This document shows positions 17,301 through 25,409 of a stretch of DNA of 64,000 nt, in pieces. A program made the translations under genes and the position numbers. Within the stretch, counting starts at the first letter, position 1. Each line of letters opens with the position of its first letter. The stretch spans positions 1 through 64,000 of the forward strand of contig JAKLGK010000002.1 of NCBI GenBank assembly GCA_022710725.1, written 5' to 3'. The stretch comes from Verrucomicrobiota bacterium (GTDB lineage: Bacteria; Verrucomicrobiota; Kiritimatiellia; CAIQIC01; JAGNIJ01). A model generated the notes under the pieces. It had not been told where the DNA came from. It did no database searches and saw only the letters and a program-made list of their open reading frames with translations.

Positions 17301-18694
17301 TTGCCGTTGAGGACAACCGTGCCGCCCCCGCTCGCCGAGTGCGTGCCGGAGTAGGTCGTGTCGCCCTGCGGGGACAGGTCCAGCGTCGCTCCGGGCGAGA
17401 CCAGGTAGTTCGTTCCGGGGCGGTTCCCGACGGCCCGCAGGTTCAGCGTGCCCGAGCGGACATCGATCGTGCCGTAGTTGTTGAACGTGCCGGACACGAC
17501 GGAGGTGCCGGCGCCGCCGGACTTCCGGAACGTGCCGTAGTTGTCGATCGTCCCGTCGTTGGCCACCCCGCCGTCGCCCTGGAAGTTGTACACCGCGCCG
17601 GCCGCGTTCTGGAACCCGCCGTTGAGCCAGTATACGTCGAAGTTCCCGGCGCCCGCGTGCTCGATGCGGTTGCTGTTGACCATGTAGCCCTTGATGGATT
17701 TCACGCCGTCGCCGTCCAGCGTCAGGAACCCTTTGTTGTCCAAGTGCGTGCAGCTGAACGTGCCGGCCCACCAGTGGAAGAGGTTGCTGGAGAAATTGAA
17801 CGTGACCGGGGTGCCGGAAAGACTGATGGTATTGCTGTGCAGCGCGATTGTGCCCAGGCCCGTTCCCGTGTGCGCGCCGGACCAGAAGTGGTCCTCGTAG
17901 AACGGGGTGACGTCCAGGACGGCGCCGACGGAGACCTGGTAGACCGCGCCCGAGCTGTTGCCGCTGGACCCGATATGAAACGTGCCGGACTGGATATCCA
18001 GGAGCGCGCCGTAGAGATCGAACGGGATTTCCGTCTGGGCCGTCCCCGCTCCCGCCGACTTGCGGAACGTGGAGCCGGGCAGGTTGACGAACCGCGGTAT
18101 CCCGCCCCCGCCGGTCGAGTGGACCATTTTCGCGTCGCTCTGCAGGTTGAACACGGCGCCCGTCGCGTTGTAGAACAGCGCGCCCGCATGCGTGCCGAAG
18201 GCCCCGGGGCCGGAGCGCGTGATCAGGTTGCTGTTGATCATCGTGCCGACGACCACCGTGCGGTCCGTCACGGGCATGAGCAGGGCGCCCCGGTTGACGA
18301 ACGTCCCGCCGCCCCCGCCGATCCGCCCGCCGGACCACGTGCCCGAGTTGTCCACCGTCAGCGTGGCGCTCGGATAGATTTCCAGCACGCCTTCGTAGGC
18401 GCCGGTCCGGACGTTGAGCGTGGCGACGGAGACGTTGCAGGTGACGAACACGTTCTCGTAGTAGCCGCAGACGTTGACCGTGTCGCCCGCCGTCGGGAGC
18501 AGGTGGTCGGTGCCGGAGCGTTCCCAGATGTAGTCGCTGCCCGTCCCGTGCCAGTTGCCGGAGTTGGTGGACGTGAAGGTGAGGGGGGCGGCGGACAAGA
18601 CCCGCGGGCCGGCGGCGATCAGCAGCAGGATCGCCATCGCGCCGCGCGGGAAACGCCCGCGCCCGGTGTGACCCCGCGCTTTCACGGTCCTCAC
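14339..18694 (-). CDS. Large secreted Calx-beta / autotransporter-like repeat protein
   Basis: 1451 residues if GTG 18694 is used; GTG 18685, preceded by GAGG, or ATG 18637 are alternatives that keep the signal peptide (MAILLLIAAGPRVLSA). Residues ~40-700 are short beta repeats with Asn/Gly turns, resembling autotransporter-associated strands and ending in a segment with QLSITGYVYFGGTLRV and LMTYGSLFGG. Two Calx-beta-like domains follow at ~767-876 and ~1055-1166, separated by a jelly-roll-like region. A calcium-repeat motif (DIDHDGLPDWWE, SADGDHDAF) lies near 1323-1373. The C-terminus (WYRLERSSNL, WIYRIEVQ) is the closing domain common to such PVC proteins. I infer a calcium-stabilised cell-surface or secreted protein. 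No enzymatic motif is visible. Confidence 0.82.
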   Translation of the reverse strand: MRTVKARGHTGRGRFPRGAMAILLLIAAGPRVLSAAPLTFTSTNSGNWHGTGSDYIWERSGTDHLLPTAGDTVNVCGYYENVFVTCNVSVATLNVRTGAYEGVLEIYPSATLTVDNSGTWSGGRIGGGGGTFVNRGALLMPVTDRTVVVGTMINSNLITRSGPGAFGTHAGALFYNATGAVFNLQSDAKMVHSTGGGGIPRFVNLPGSTFRKSAGAGTAQTEIPFDLYGALLDIQSGTFHIGSSGNSSGAVYQVSVGAVLDVTPFYEDHFWSGAHTGTGLGTIALHSNTISLSGTPVTFNFSSNLFHWWAGTFSCTHLDNKGFLTLDGDGVKSIKGYMVNSNRIEHAGAGNFDVYWLNGGFQNAAGAVYNFQGDGGVANDGTIDNYGTFRKSGGAGTSVVSGTFNNYGTIDVRSGTLNLRAVGNRPGTNYLVSPGATLDLSPQGDTTYSGTHSASGGGTVVLNGNGMQIAAANATFQFPTNTFLWRSGSIMNNILTNRGVIHLVGSGEKKVHHFVNQGWVLQEGTGYFGIHQNGYMINAAGAVFEIRTDAGLARQAQIPTFYNEASGTVRKVAGTGTCDFAAVFFNQGLLEAQAGMLLFSVTNTSFQSFIGQTGSVTRLAGGHLSSGRCDFDGGLLTGTGMLRGSVYNNSGIIAPGNPAGTFMDLRCFEQGPAGQLHMDLAGAAPGTGYDQLSITGYVYFGGTLRVSTTNGYDPAGHTYTLMTYGSLFGGRFDATNLPSLAAHPGLHWMVHYGSNALVIAPAAYYTLSSGAFTGSEASGWATVVVTRSSAEAGDLALAYSTFDGTARSGLDYTAVTGTVTLTGAQRTNAFAIPLVNNAFDALSERSFGVQVGPQGAQAYELSGLATAMVTIVDDDAPVAAAFPFTETFESGAFSNYWSLYLGGPAGSLVLTTNEEPHGARHVLMDNALTNAFALEELILTVNLAGQSEVWLSFYHKTINDEYHDMPDSFAQHTNADGVAVSADGVTWYTAQGLGGWNSLSLTHKQFIVSLDALRDRFGFGYNAAFKVKFQHYDNRPAPDAGFAFDDIRLFRPVGYVRFATTNFQLRESAGIFTVQVARAGAATAAVSCAYYADNRDLWIGRDFSGPTGQLSFAAGQTGASFTVTLIDDQVPEAIERGRFLLTDFLGCAPTSPSAARLVVEDNEATNVLDEGFDASVTPAGWTVRTNGGPGACWRFDRPGSWSNYTGGLDNYAMANSDFAGATDMDTELRTPAFDFSAFGSVHLTYRCYFYHWSDEVGDIDYSTNGAAGPWTPFWRYQNEDYEWVAQSINASALVAGRSNVMFRFHYYNAMNDWWWQLDEVDVYGETDIDHDGLPDWWETGVGGNPTNVDPSADGDHDAFLNSHEYRAGTDPGDSNSYMRVQSGSRSGPGIVIRWPSVEGRWYRLERSSNLVSDAGFGANIATDLEASPPENTATDTTAGASGPWIYRIEVQ

Positions 18695-18801
18695 CCTACC
18701 AAAACGGCCCGGGGCGGTTCAAGGTGGCGGCGCGTCCGGTCCTTCTTCCGGTGGCCGGCTGGAAATGGTATACATGCAGCGAACCTCTGGAGGATGGGAC
18801 C

Positions 18802-20301
18802 ATGACCCCGAAGGACACGCTCAAGCTGACGCTGCCGAACGATCTCTCCTACCTGCCGAATGCCCAGGCCTTCGTGGTCGAGGCGGCCCGGCGGTTCGGG
18901 TTTTCCGAGGCGGAACTCATGCCGATCGAGGTCGGCGTCGAGGAGGCCGTGACCAACGTGATGAAGCACGCCTACGACGCCGAGGAGAGCCGCGACTTCG
19001 AGATCGTTTGCGAGAAGCTGCCCGCGGGCATCCGGATCATCGTCCGGGAGAAGGGCATGCCGTTTGACCCGGCCCAGGTGGAGGCGTACCGGACCGGCGC
19101 GTCCATCGAGGAGACCTCGGCCCGGGGGCTCGGGACCTTCCTGATGCAGCACCTGATGGACGAGGTCACGTTCCACAACCTCGGGACGGAAGGCAAGGAG
19201 ACGCGCCTCGTCAAGTACCGCAAGGACAAGACCGCCCTCGAGTCCGAGCAGCAGGAGCGGCAGGCGGCGGCGACGGAGCCCGCGGTCATCGTCGAGAAAA
19301 TCGATTACGACGTGCGCGGCCTCGACCCGCGCGAGGCGATCCAGGTCTCCCGCTGCGCCTTCAAGTCGCACGGGTACAGCTTCTTCGACGAGCACATCTA
19401 CTACCCCGAGCGCCTCGTCGCCATGAACCGGTCCGGCGAGATGATCTCCGCCGTCGCCGTGACGAAGGAGCGGGTCTTCATGGGGCACGCGGCGCTGGTC
19501 TACCAGTATCCCGACGACCGGATCGCCGAGCTGACCTTCGTGTTCGTCAACGTGGAGTACCGCGGGCAGGGCGCCTTCAACCGGCTGATCGAGTACCTGT
19601 TCACCTGTCCCAAGACGCGGGGATTGCGCGGCATCTACGCCTACGCCGTCTCGAACCACGTCTTCACCCAGAAGGCGATGGCGCGCTACCAGGTCAACGA
19701 TTGCGGCATCCTGCTGGCGACCAGCCCCTCGTCGTGGAAGTTCCGCGGCATCCCGGAGGCCGGGGCGCAGCGGATCAGCGTCATCCTCGGCTTCAAGTAT
19801 ATGGGCCCGCCGGAGAAGCGGCGCCTCTATCCGCCGGCCCGGCACCGGGCCATGATCGAGAAGCTGTACCGGAACATCGGCGCGGCGGACCACGAGTACG
19901 CGGAGCCGGACTCCGCCACCCTTCCGCCTGCCGGGGACGCGGATCTCCTGACGGGCGTGAACGCGGCCGAGGGCTGCGCGGAGATCTTCATCCGGCGGTA
20001 CGGTGCGGACGCGGTGACCGCCGTTCGCAAGGCGCTGCGGCAGTTCTGCGTGCAGCAGGTGGCCTGCGTCAACCTGTTCCTGAACCTGGAGGACCCTGCG
20101 ACCGCGTTGCTCGCCGCCGAGTTCGAGAAGCTAGGCTTCTTCTTCGCCGGCATTCTCCCGTGCTCGCGCATCGGCGACGCCCTGGTCCTGCAGTACCTCA
20201 ACAACGTCGCCCTCGACTACGGCAAGATCGTCGCGTATTCCGACGTGGCCCGGGAACTCCTGGCCTACATCCGGGAACTCGATCCCAACGCCGACCTGTA
20301 G
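18802..20301 (+). CDS. Anti-sigma-factor-type ATPase fused to GNAT acetyltransferase
   Basis: 499 residues from ATG 18802, preceded by GGAGGATGGG. The first ~130 residues are an RsbW/HATPase_c_2 domain: N-box EVGVEEAVTNVMKHAYDAEE and G2 SARGLGTFLMQHLMDEVTF. The G1 region reads EKGMPFDP, with Glu where Asp is usual. Residues ~165-350 are a GNAT domain with an acetyl-CoA loop (VFVNVEYRGQGAFNRLIEYLF). The last ~120 residues form a further helical/GNAT-like region. RsbW proteins bind and phosphorylate anti-sigma antagonists in stress and sporulation switches. The fusion suggests coupling of nucleotide sensing to acetylation of a small molecule or protein; the substrate is unknown. Confidence 0.8.
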   Translation: MTPKDTLKLTLPNDLSYLPNAQAFVVEAARRFGFSEAELMPIEVGVEEAVTNVMKHAYDAEESRDFEIVCEKLPAGIRIIVREKGMPFDPAQVEAYRTGASIEETSARGLGTFLMQHLMDEVTFHNLGTEGKETRLVKYRKDKTALESEQQERQAAATEPAVIVEKIDYDVRGLDPREAIQVSRCAFKSHGYSFFDEHIYYPERLVAMNRSGEMISAVAVTKERVFMGHAALVYQYPDDRIAELTFVFVNVEYRGQGAFNRLIEYLFTCPKTRGLRGIYAYAVSNHVFTQKAMARYQVNDCGILLATSPSSWKFRGIPEAGAQRISVILGFKYMGPPEKRRLYPPARHRAMIEKLYRNIGAADHEYAEPDSATLPPAGDADLLTGVNAAEGCAEIFIRRYGADAVTAVRKALRQFCVQQVACVNLFLNLEDPATALLAAEFEKLGFFFAGILPCSRIGDALVLQYLNNVALDYGKIVAYSDVARELLAYIRELDPNADL

Positions 20302-20308
20302 GAGGCCC

Positions 20309-20968
20309 ATGCTCTTTCCCTCGCTGGCCGGACACCCCGTGGCGCGGATCAACCTCGACGACGAGGCCGCGCGGTGGCTGGCCCGCCGGGCCGCCGCCCC
20401 GGGCGCGCCGAACCCGCTGCTGGATCCCTCCGTCTGCGGGCGGATGCTCGACGAGGTCCACCGCCGGGAGCGCGTGGCCTGGTCCTACGGCGGTTACCTG
20501 GAGGATCGCCGCCGCCTCTGGCGGGGCAGCTACCTGGAGAAGGCCGGCGCATTCATCCACCTCGGCGTGGATTTCAACGTGCCCCGAGGCACGGAGTTCG
20601 TCGCCGGATTCCCGGCGGGTATCGTGGTCGTGGACGACGACCAGGACCGGGACGGCGGCTGGGGGAAGCGTATCATCCTGCGCCCGGAGATCCCGGGCTG
20701 CGACGCGCTGCTGATTTACGCGCACCTCCAGAATGTCCGGCGCCGGCCGGGGGAACACGCACCCGCCGGCGCGGTGCTGGCCGAGGTCGGCGGGCCGCCC
20801 GACAACGGCAACTGGCATCCGCACCTCCACATCCAGGCGATCCGGCGCGGTCTGTTCGAGGAGATCCTGCTCGATCGGTTCAACGAGCTCGACGGCTACG
20901 GGCGCGCGGAGGAACTGGACGCCCTGCGGGCCTCCTTCCCGGACCCGCTGCCCATCGTGCGGCCGTAG
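20309..20968 (+). CDS. M23-family (LytM-type) metallopeptidase-like protein
   Basis: 219 residues, starting 7 bp after the previous gene, whose end supplies a TAGGAGG ribosome binding site. The LytM core is recognisable: HLGVDFNVPRGTEFVAG (HxxxD), IYAHL, and HPHLHIQ (HxH). These give a complete set of zinc ligands and the catalytic His. Known M23 enzymes cut peptide cross-links in cell walls. This one has no signal peptide and carries ~85 N-terminal residues of unknown function, so a cytoplasmic or non-classical role is possible. Pairing with the anti-sigma/GNAT gene suggests a shared transcript. Confidence 0.75.
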   Translation: MLFPSLAGHPVARINLDDEAARWLARRAAAPGAPNPLLDPSVCGRMLDEVHRRERVAWSYGGYLEDRRRLWRGSYLEKAGAFIHLGVDFNVPRGTEFVAGFPAGIVVVDDDQDRDGGWGKRIILRPEIPGCDALLIYAHLQNVRRRPGEHAPAGAVLAEVGGPPDNGNWHPHLHIQAIRRGLFEEILLDRFNELDGYGRAEELDALRASFPDPLPIVRP

Positions 20969-21037
20969 CCGGGCGCGGCGGGTCCGGCCTTTTCACGCGG
21001 CCCGGCCTTGTGGTATGCCTACTGCCGGCGCGGAACC

Positions 21038-21685
21038 ATGGACGAGGGAAAAAACAGCGGGGCGGCGGTGTCGGCCGCCGTGGTCCTGTCCGTCGCGGCG
21101 TACATCGCCGCGCAGATGCTCGCGGACATCGCCAGCCTCAAGATCGGCGTGGTGGCCGGGCTGGCCGTGGACATGGGGACATTCATCTACCCCGTCACCT
21201 TCACCCTGCGCGACGTGGTCCACAAGCTCATCGGCCGGCGGCTGGCCCGGCTGCTGATCGTCGCCGCCGGGGTCATCAACCTGCTGATGGCCGCCTACCT
21301 GCTCTGGGTGGCGCGCGTGCCGGGCGACCCGGTCTGGGGCCTGGACGCCCAGTTCCGGGCGATCCTCGCGCCGGTCTGGCGCATCGTGATCGCGTCGATC
21401 CTGGCCGAGGTGGTCAGCGAACTCCTCGACACCGAGATCTACCACCTGTTTGTCACGCGCGTGACGCGGCGCTTCCAGTGGCTGCGGGTGCTGGCCAGCA
21501 ACAGCATCAGCGTCCCGGTGGACAGCCTCCTGTTTTCCGTCGGGGCGTTCGGCTGGGCGCTGCCCTGGGGCGCGGTCTGGCAGATCTTCGTCTTCAACAT
21601 GATCGTGAAATACGCCGTCACGCTGGTCAGCCTGCCGATGATCTACCTGGCGCCCGACCGCCAGTCGCGGGAGGATCTGGTGTGA
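21038..21685 (+). CDS. yhhQ: Queuosine precursor transporter (YhhQ/Vut_1 family)
   Basis: 215 residues from ATG 21038; an in-frame GTG-type start 10 codons upstream adds no recognisable sequence. Six or so membrane segments are visible, including VVLSVAAYIAAQMLADIASL, GTFIYPVTFTLRDVVHKLIG and LASNSISVPVDSLLFSVGAF. The VTFTLRDVVHK and N-S-x-S-x-P-x-D-S-L motifs are characteristic of the family that imports preQ0/preQ1 for tRNA queuosine modification. No preQ1 riboswitch is evident in the short upstream gap. Confidence 0.82.
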   Translation: MDEGKNSGAAVSAAVVLSVAAYIAAQMLADIASLKIGVVAGLAVDMGTFIYPVTFTLRDVVHKLIGRRLARLLIVAAGVINLLMAAYLLWVARVPGDPVWGLDAQFRAILAPVWRIVIASILAEVVSELLDTEIYHLFVTRVTRRFQWLRVLASNSISVPVDSLLFSVGAFGWALPWGAVWQIFVFNMIVKYAVTLVSLPMIYLAPDRQSREDLV

Positions 21686-21744
21686 CCGGTCGGTCCTGCG
21701 GCGGCCGCGCCGCGCGGTGGCGCGCTGCAGCGGTCGCATCATCG

Positions 21745-22458
21745 TCAGGCCGACGGTGACTCGTTCAGTTCCTGCAGCGCCTTGAGCGCGGCGCGGGACT
21801 CCGCCTCGCGCTTGCTCGGGCCGTGGGCCTCGGCGGCGACGCGGTCGCCGATGCGGACCTCGACGTTGAACCGCCGGGCGTGGCCCGGGCCGGTGACCTC
21901 GAGCAGGCGGTAGGCCGGGCCGACCTTCCAGCGCCGCTGGCAGTATTCCTGCAGCGCGCCCTTGGGATTATCCTGCGCCGTCGCGCTTTCCTTGCCGGAG
22001 GCCAGGGCGGTGAACAGGTGCTTGTAGATTCGTTCCACGGCTTTCAGTCCGCCGTCCAGGTAGGCCGCCCCGAGGACCGCCTCCAGCGCGTCGCCCAGCG
22101 TCGAGGCGCGGGCGCGTCCGCCGGATTGCTCCTCGCCGCGGCCCAGCCGCATGAACGCGCCGAGCCCGAGCCGCTCGCCGATCTCGGCCAGGGTCTTGCC
22201 GTTGCAGAGCACGCTCCGGAGCCGCGTGAGGTCGCCCTCCCGGTGGTCGCGGTGCGCGTGGTAGAGCTGGGTGGAGGCCACGAGGCTCAAGGCCGCGTCG
22301 CCGAGGAACTCCAGGCGCTGGTTGTCCCCCGTGTTCGACGTGGGGGCCTCGTAGCGCCACGAGCGGTGCGTCAGCGCCTCTTCCAAGTGTCTCTTCCGGC
22401 GAAACCGGTAGCCCAGCGCCTTTTCCAGTTTCCGGTATGGATTGCGAAGAAGGTTCAT
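21745..22458 (-). CDS. rnc: Ribonuclease III
   Basis: 237 residues, normal for the family. The catalytic signature QRLEFLGDAALSL is present, with the second acidic cluster in TLGDALEAVLGAAYLDGG. The C-terminal double-stranded RNA-binding domain is complete (NPKGALQEYCQRRW, GPSKREAESRAALKALQ). It cleaves double-stranded RNA in rRNA maturation and RNA turnover. The ATG at 22458 overlaps the stop of xerD as ATGA, so the two are translated from one message. Confidence 0.95.
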   Translation of the reverse strand: MNLLRNPYRKLEKALGYRFRRKRHLEEALTHRSWRYEAPTSNTGDNQRLEFLGDAALSLVASTQLYHAHRDHREGDLTRLRSVLCNGKTLAEIGERLGLGAFMRLGRGEEQSGGRARASTLGDALEAVLGAAYLDGGLKAVERIYKHLFTALASGKESATAQDNPKGALQEYCQRRWKVGPAYRLLEVTGPGHARRFNVEVRIGDRVAAEAHGPSKREAESRAALKALQELNESPSA

Positions 22459-23345
22459 GCCCTCGGATGAAAGCGGGAATGTACGTGCTTGAGCCGGGAG
22501 CTGTCAACATGCGTGTAGATCTGCGTCGTGGCGATGTCCGAGTGGCCGAGCATCTCCTGGATCACCCGCAGCGGCGCGCCGTTGGCCAGCAGGTGGCTCG
22601 CGAACGAGTGGCGCAGGGTGTGGGGCGTGACATGCTTCGCGATGCCCGCGTGCCGGGCGGCGTTCCGGATCAGGACCCACAGCGTCTTGCGGCTGAACGG
22701 CCGGCCGCGGACGGTGAGGAACAGGCCCCGCTCGGCGGGATTCCGCCGGGTGAGCACGGGCCGGGCCTCCGCCAGGTACGCGCGCAGCGAGGCCGCCGCC
22801 GCGCCGCCCAGCGGGACGACGCGCTCCTTGCGGCCCTTGCCGAAGCAGCGCAGGTAGCCGTCGTCGAAGTGCAGGTCGTCGAGCGTGAGGTGGGCCAACT
22901 CCGAGATGCGCAGGCCCGTCCCGTAGAGCGTCTCCAGGATCGCGCCGTCCCGGAGCCGGTGCCGGCCGCGGCTGCGCGCGGACTCGAGCAGGCGCTCGAC
23001 CTCCTTCACGCTCAAGGTGTCGGGCAGGATTTTCCACAACCGCGGCGTCTCCATGCTCTCCGTCACGCTCTGCCGCAGCAGTCCCTCCTGCTGGAGGTAG
23101 CGGAAGAACACCTTCACGGCGACCATCCGCCGCGCGATGGAGTTGGCCTGCAGCCCGCGGTCCTTCTGGTCCATGAGGAAATCCAGGACCTGCTGCCGCC
23201 GCACGTCGTTGACCGAACTGACGCGCTTCTGCTGGAGGTATTCCAGGAAGGCGTGCAGGTCCGCCCCGTAGGCCAGCCGCGTGTTCTCGCTCAACCCGCG
23301 CTCGAGCGAGAGGTAATCCAGGAACTGGTCCACCAGGGGCTGCAT
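22455..23345 (-). CDS. xerD: Site-specific tyrosine recombinase XerD
   Basis: 296 residues, full length for XerC/XerD. The N-terminal SAM-like core-binding domain begins QFLDYLSLERGLSENTRLAYGADL. The catalytic residues are all present: Arg in YGTGLRISEL, Lys in GKGRKERVVPL, HTLRHSFASHLL, LGHSDIATTQIYTHV with the nucleophilic Tyr. The family resolves chromosome dimers at dif; XerD rather than XerC is suggested by overall resemblance and is not certain. It is co-transcribed with rnc, so I regard it as a core gene rather than the integrase of a neighbouring island. Confidence 0.9.
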   Translation of the reverse strand: MQPLVDQFLDYLSLERGLSENTRLAYGADLHAFLEYLQQKRVSSVNDVRRQQVLDFLMDQKDRGLQANSIARRMVAVKVFFRYLQQEGLLRQSVTESMETPRLWKILPDTLSVKEVERLLESARSRGRHRLRDGAILETLYGTGLRISELAHLTLDDLHFDDGYLRCFGKGRKERVVPLGGAAAASLRAYLAEARPVLTRRNPAERGLFLTVRGRPFSRKTLWVLIRNAARHAGIAKHVTPHTLRHSFASHLLANGAPLRVIQEMLGHSDIATTQIYTHVDSSRLKHVHSRFHPRA

Positions 23346-23390
23346 GGCTGCTTCATAGCCTTTTCCGGGGCCGGTTTAAAGGCCGAACGT

Positions 23391-23429
23391 CCAACATCCA
23401 CCGCTCAACGTCCGGGGATTGGATGTTGG
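23391..23429. repeat. Inverted repeat in the xerD upstream gap
   Basis: CCAACATCCA at 23391-23400 pairs perfectly with TGGATGTTGG at 23420-23429 around a 19-base loop. The surrounding sequence is made of related CAACGTCC/AAGTTGG words. It lies between the start of xerD and the end of the small regulator gene, both on the minus strand. It could be a transcript end or a repetitive intergenic element. Confidence 0.6.
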
Positions 23430-23526
23430 AAGTTGGGCGTCGGCTGTTGGAAGTTCAGCCCCTCTCTCCTTTTCTTTGGCCGCCTTGTGCAGAACACAGG
23501 CCGGAACCCGAACGTTAACGAGGGTA

Positions 23527-23754
23527 CTATACAGACAGGCGCCGGGTGAAAAACGACAGAGGCTTCTTGTATAGTTTTGCAAGGCGAAGCGCTTCAATCA
23601 AGTCGACACGTCGTTCACCCAGCTCGCATTTGGATATAAACGAATGCGGCTTGCCCAGTCTTCGGGATGCCTCTACCTGTGTCAAGCGCGCCTGTTTTCG
23701 AGCCAACCGCAGGCGCTGAATGAAGTCCTGATACGCTGGCGAATAAACGCTCAT
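23527..23754 (-). CDS. Small XRE-family helix-turn-helix regulator
   Basis: 75 residues, essentially one HTH_3 domain: FIQRLRLARKQARLTQVEASRRLGKPHSFISKCELGERRVDLIEALRLAKL. This is the Cro/C1 fold, with the recognition helix in GKPHSFISKCELG. It is transcribed away from the accessory block that begins at 23832, only 77 bp apart, so it could repress the shared promoter region. Such regulators often accompany mobile or defence genes. No partner toxin is recognisable next to it. Confidence 0.8.
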   Translation of the reverse strand: MSVYSPAYQDFIQRLRLARKQARLTQVEASRRLGKPHSFISKCELGERRVDLIEALRLAKLYKKPLSFFTRRLSV

Positions 23755-23831
23755 TCGATAAAGCTTGACGCAGCATAAGCGCGAGAGTAGGAATTACCCA
23801 AATTGGGGAATACCGCGAAGGAGGTCGCGCG

Positions 23832-25409
23832 GTGGTTCGGAAGCTTCAGGCGCTTTGGGGGCGGACGGAAATCCGGGTCGTGGTCATGCTGGCCGGCAGC
23901 ATGCTCCTGGCCGCCCTGGTGATGGGGCTCGCCGAAATTGCCAAGCCGACTTGCGAAGACGAGCGGCCGGTCATTTCGTCCTGGGACGACTTGCTGAAGC
24001 AGTACCTGCTTTTCCGAGAAGAACAGTATCCCTTGGTTGTTCCGGATGGCTTGACTCCGTACGGGCACATCGAAGCAGCGTTCGATGGCGACAAGATCGA
24101 GGATTGGCAGACAGAACCAGGCTGGTATTGGAACTTCGACGGCGGGGTCTTCTACTATGCGGAAACAAGCCCTCTGGCAAAGCTTGTCGAAGACGGGACG
24201 CAGATCCTCATCTACGAGGATATGGCCAAGGAGGAGATTTTAGTTCTTCGCGAGCCTCTAAAGGAGGGAGCCGATTACCAGGAAGAGATCGTATACAGCT
24301 CCCCGAAATGGCCGGAAGTTCAGGAGGGGGAGGACTACGCAATATACCTTTGGCGCGAGCTGTCGAAACGACGGATTGCCTGGCAGGTAACGTTGAATTC
24401 CAGTGAGCTTGCGGCAAAAGAAGCAGACAGCGACCTGGCCTCTGAGTCAGCATCCTCGGACTCCCGCATGACGCTACTTTTCGAGGAGGAGTGGACCAAT
24501 CACCTCTGGTTGTTCGTCTATGGCCCCTCGGATGGACTGACCAACGTCATTGTCGAGGTACACATACCGGACGGGTTCACGAACCTGGTTGAAATCTATT
24601 CCATCACGAATTTGTTGGATTTCCCGTGGAGTCTGGCCGTGTCGAACCTCCCCACAGCCGGCACTAATTCGATCTCTTGGGAGGAGCCTGATTTCGAGAA
24701 CCTGGAGAAATGCTTCTACGTGGTGGGCAATGTCGGCGTGGATTCTGACGAAGACGGGCTCCCGGACGCCCGCGAGAAATTCCTGTACGGGTCCGATCCC
24801 GACGTCTGGGACACAGACGGGGACGGCGTCGGGGACGGCGATGAGATTGCCAACGGCACGAACCCTAATGATCCCAACGATCCTCCGAACGTCGTTGGAA
24901 CTATCTCTTACAATGGTCAGCAGACCAATGTAATTCGTGTCCTGGCCGTTACAGATTCAAACAGTTGGGCGCTGACATATTCGGCCACAATCAGCGCCCC
25001 GGGCGGCTACCAACTCCCGAACCTCCCCGCCTCGAACTACTGGCTGAAGGCCTTTAGAGATATGGACGGCGACGGCTGCCTCGGCGGAATCGAGGCCCGG
25101 GGCGAATATGTGGGCAATCCGGTTGGAATCACCGGGCAGGTTACGGGAGTGGACATAACGTTGACTGATCCCGACTCGGACGGCGACGGGCTTTCAGACT
25201 ATGAGGAATCGCTTCTGGGTGGCGACCCGGGCAACGCACACGACGGAGCGGCCGCTTTCATGAATGCGCGCCAGCGGATTGCGATGTTCTGGAACATGAT
25301 TTACCCGAGTCCGCTTGTGCTGACCAATGAGCCGGGTTCTGCCGCCGATCTGGAGGATCTGGACTACGCGCTGCAGACGCTTTCGGGCGTGTTTGTGAAG
25401 CCCCAATGA
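23832..25409 (+). CDS. Secreted/membrane-anchored protein with TSP3-type calcium repeats
   Basis: 525 residues. GTG 23832 is chosen because a strong AAGGAGGT sits 6 bases upstream. The N-terminus has one hydrophobic segment (VVVMLAGSMLLAALVMGLAEI) acting as signal or anchor. The middle is of unknown fold. Calcium-type repeats appear around 300-350 (VDSDEDGLPDAREKFL, DTDGDGVGDGDEI) and again near 440-460 (DPDSDGDGLSDYEESLL). The stop overlaps the next start as ATGA, making it the first gene of a four-gene run. The function is unknown; an extracellular structural or binding role is likely. Confidence 0.7.
   Translation: MVRKLQALWGRTEIRVVVMLAGSMLLAALVMGLAEIAKPTCEDERPVISSWDDLLKQYLLFREEQYPLVVPDGLTPYGHIEAAFDGDKIEDWQTEPGWYWNFDGGVFYYAETSPLAKLVEDGTQILIYEDMAKEEILVLREPLKEGADYQEEIVYSSPKWPEVQEGEDYAIYLWRELSKRRIAWQVTLNSSELAAKEADSDLASESASSDSRMTLLFEEEWTNHLWLFVYGPSDGLTNVIVEVHIPDGFTNLVEIYSITNLLDFPWSLAVSNLPTAGTNSISWEEPDFENLEKCFYVVGNVGVDSDEDGLPDAREKFLYGSDPDVWDTDGDGVGDGDEIANGTNPNDPNDPPNVVGTISYNGQQTNVIRVLAVTDSNSWALTYSATISAPGGYQLPNLPASNYWLKAFRDMDGDGCLGGIEARGEYVGNPVGITGQVTGVDITLTDPDSDGDGLSDYEESLLGGDPGNAHDGAAAFMNARQRIAMFWNMIYPSPLVLTNEPGSAADLEDLDYALQTLSGVFVKPQ

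Noticed and set aside
14294..18805. A 1503-codon plus-strand frame opposite the Calx-beta protein.
   Set aside because: It has the same shadow composition and begins inside the tRNA-like repeat. The minus-strand frame has a signal peptide and recognisable domains.
20969..21037. preQ1 riboswitch before the queuosine precursor transporter.
   Set aside because: The gap is short and shows no preQ1-I or preQ1-II-like motif.
22455..23345. XerD as integrase of the accessory block at 23.5-30.5 kb.
   Set aside because: The gene overlaps rnc as ATGA and looks like the chromosomal recombinase. No attachment repeats flank the block.
23527..23754. Toxin-antitoxin pair with the XRE regulator as antitoxin.
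   Set aside because: No small toxin-like gene is adjacent; the neighbour at 23832 is a large exported calcium-repeat protein.
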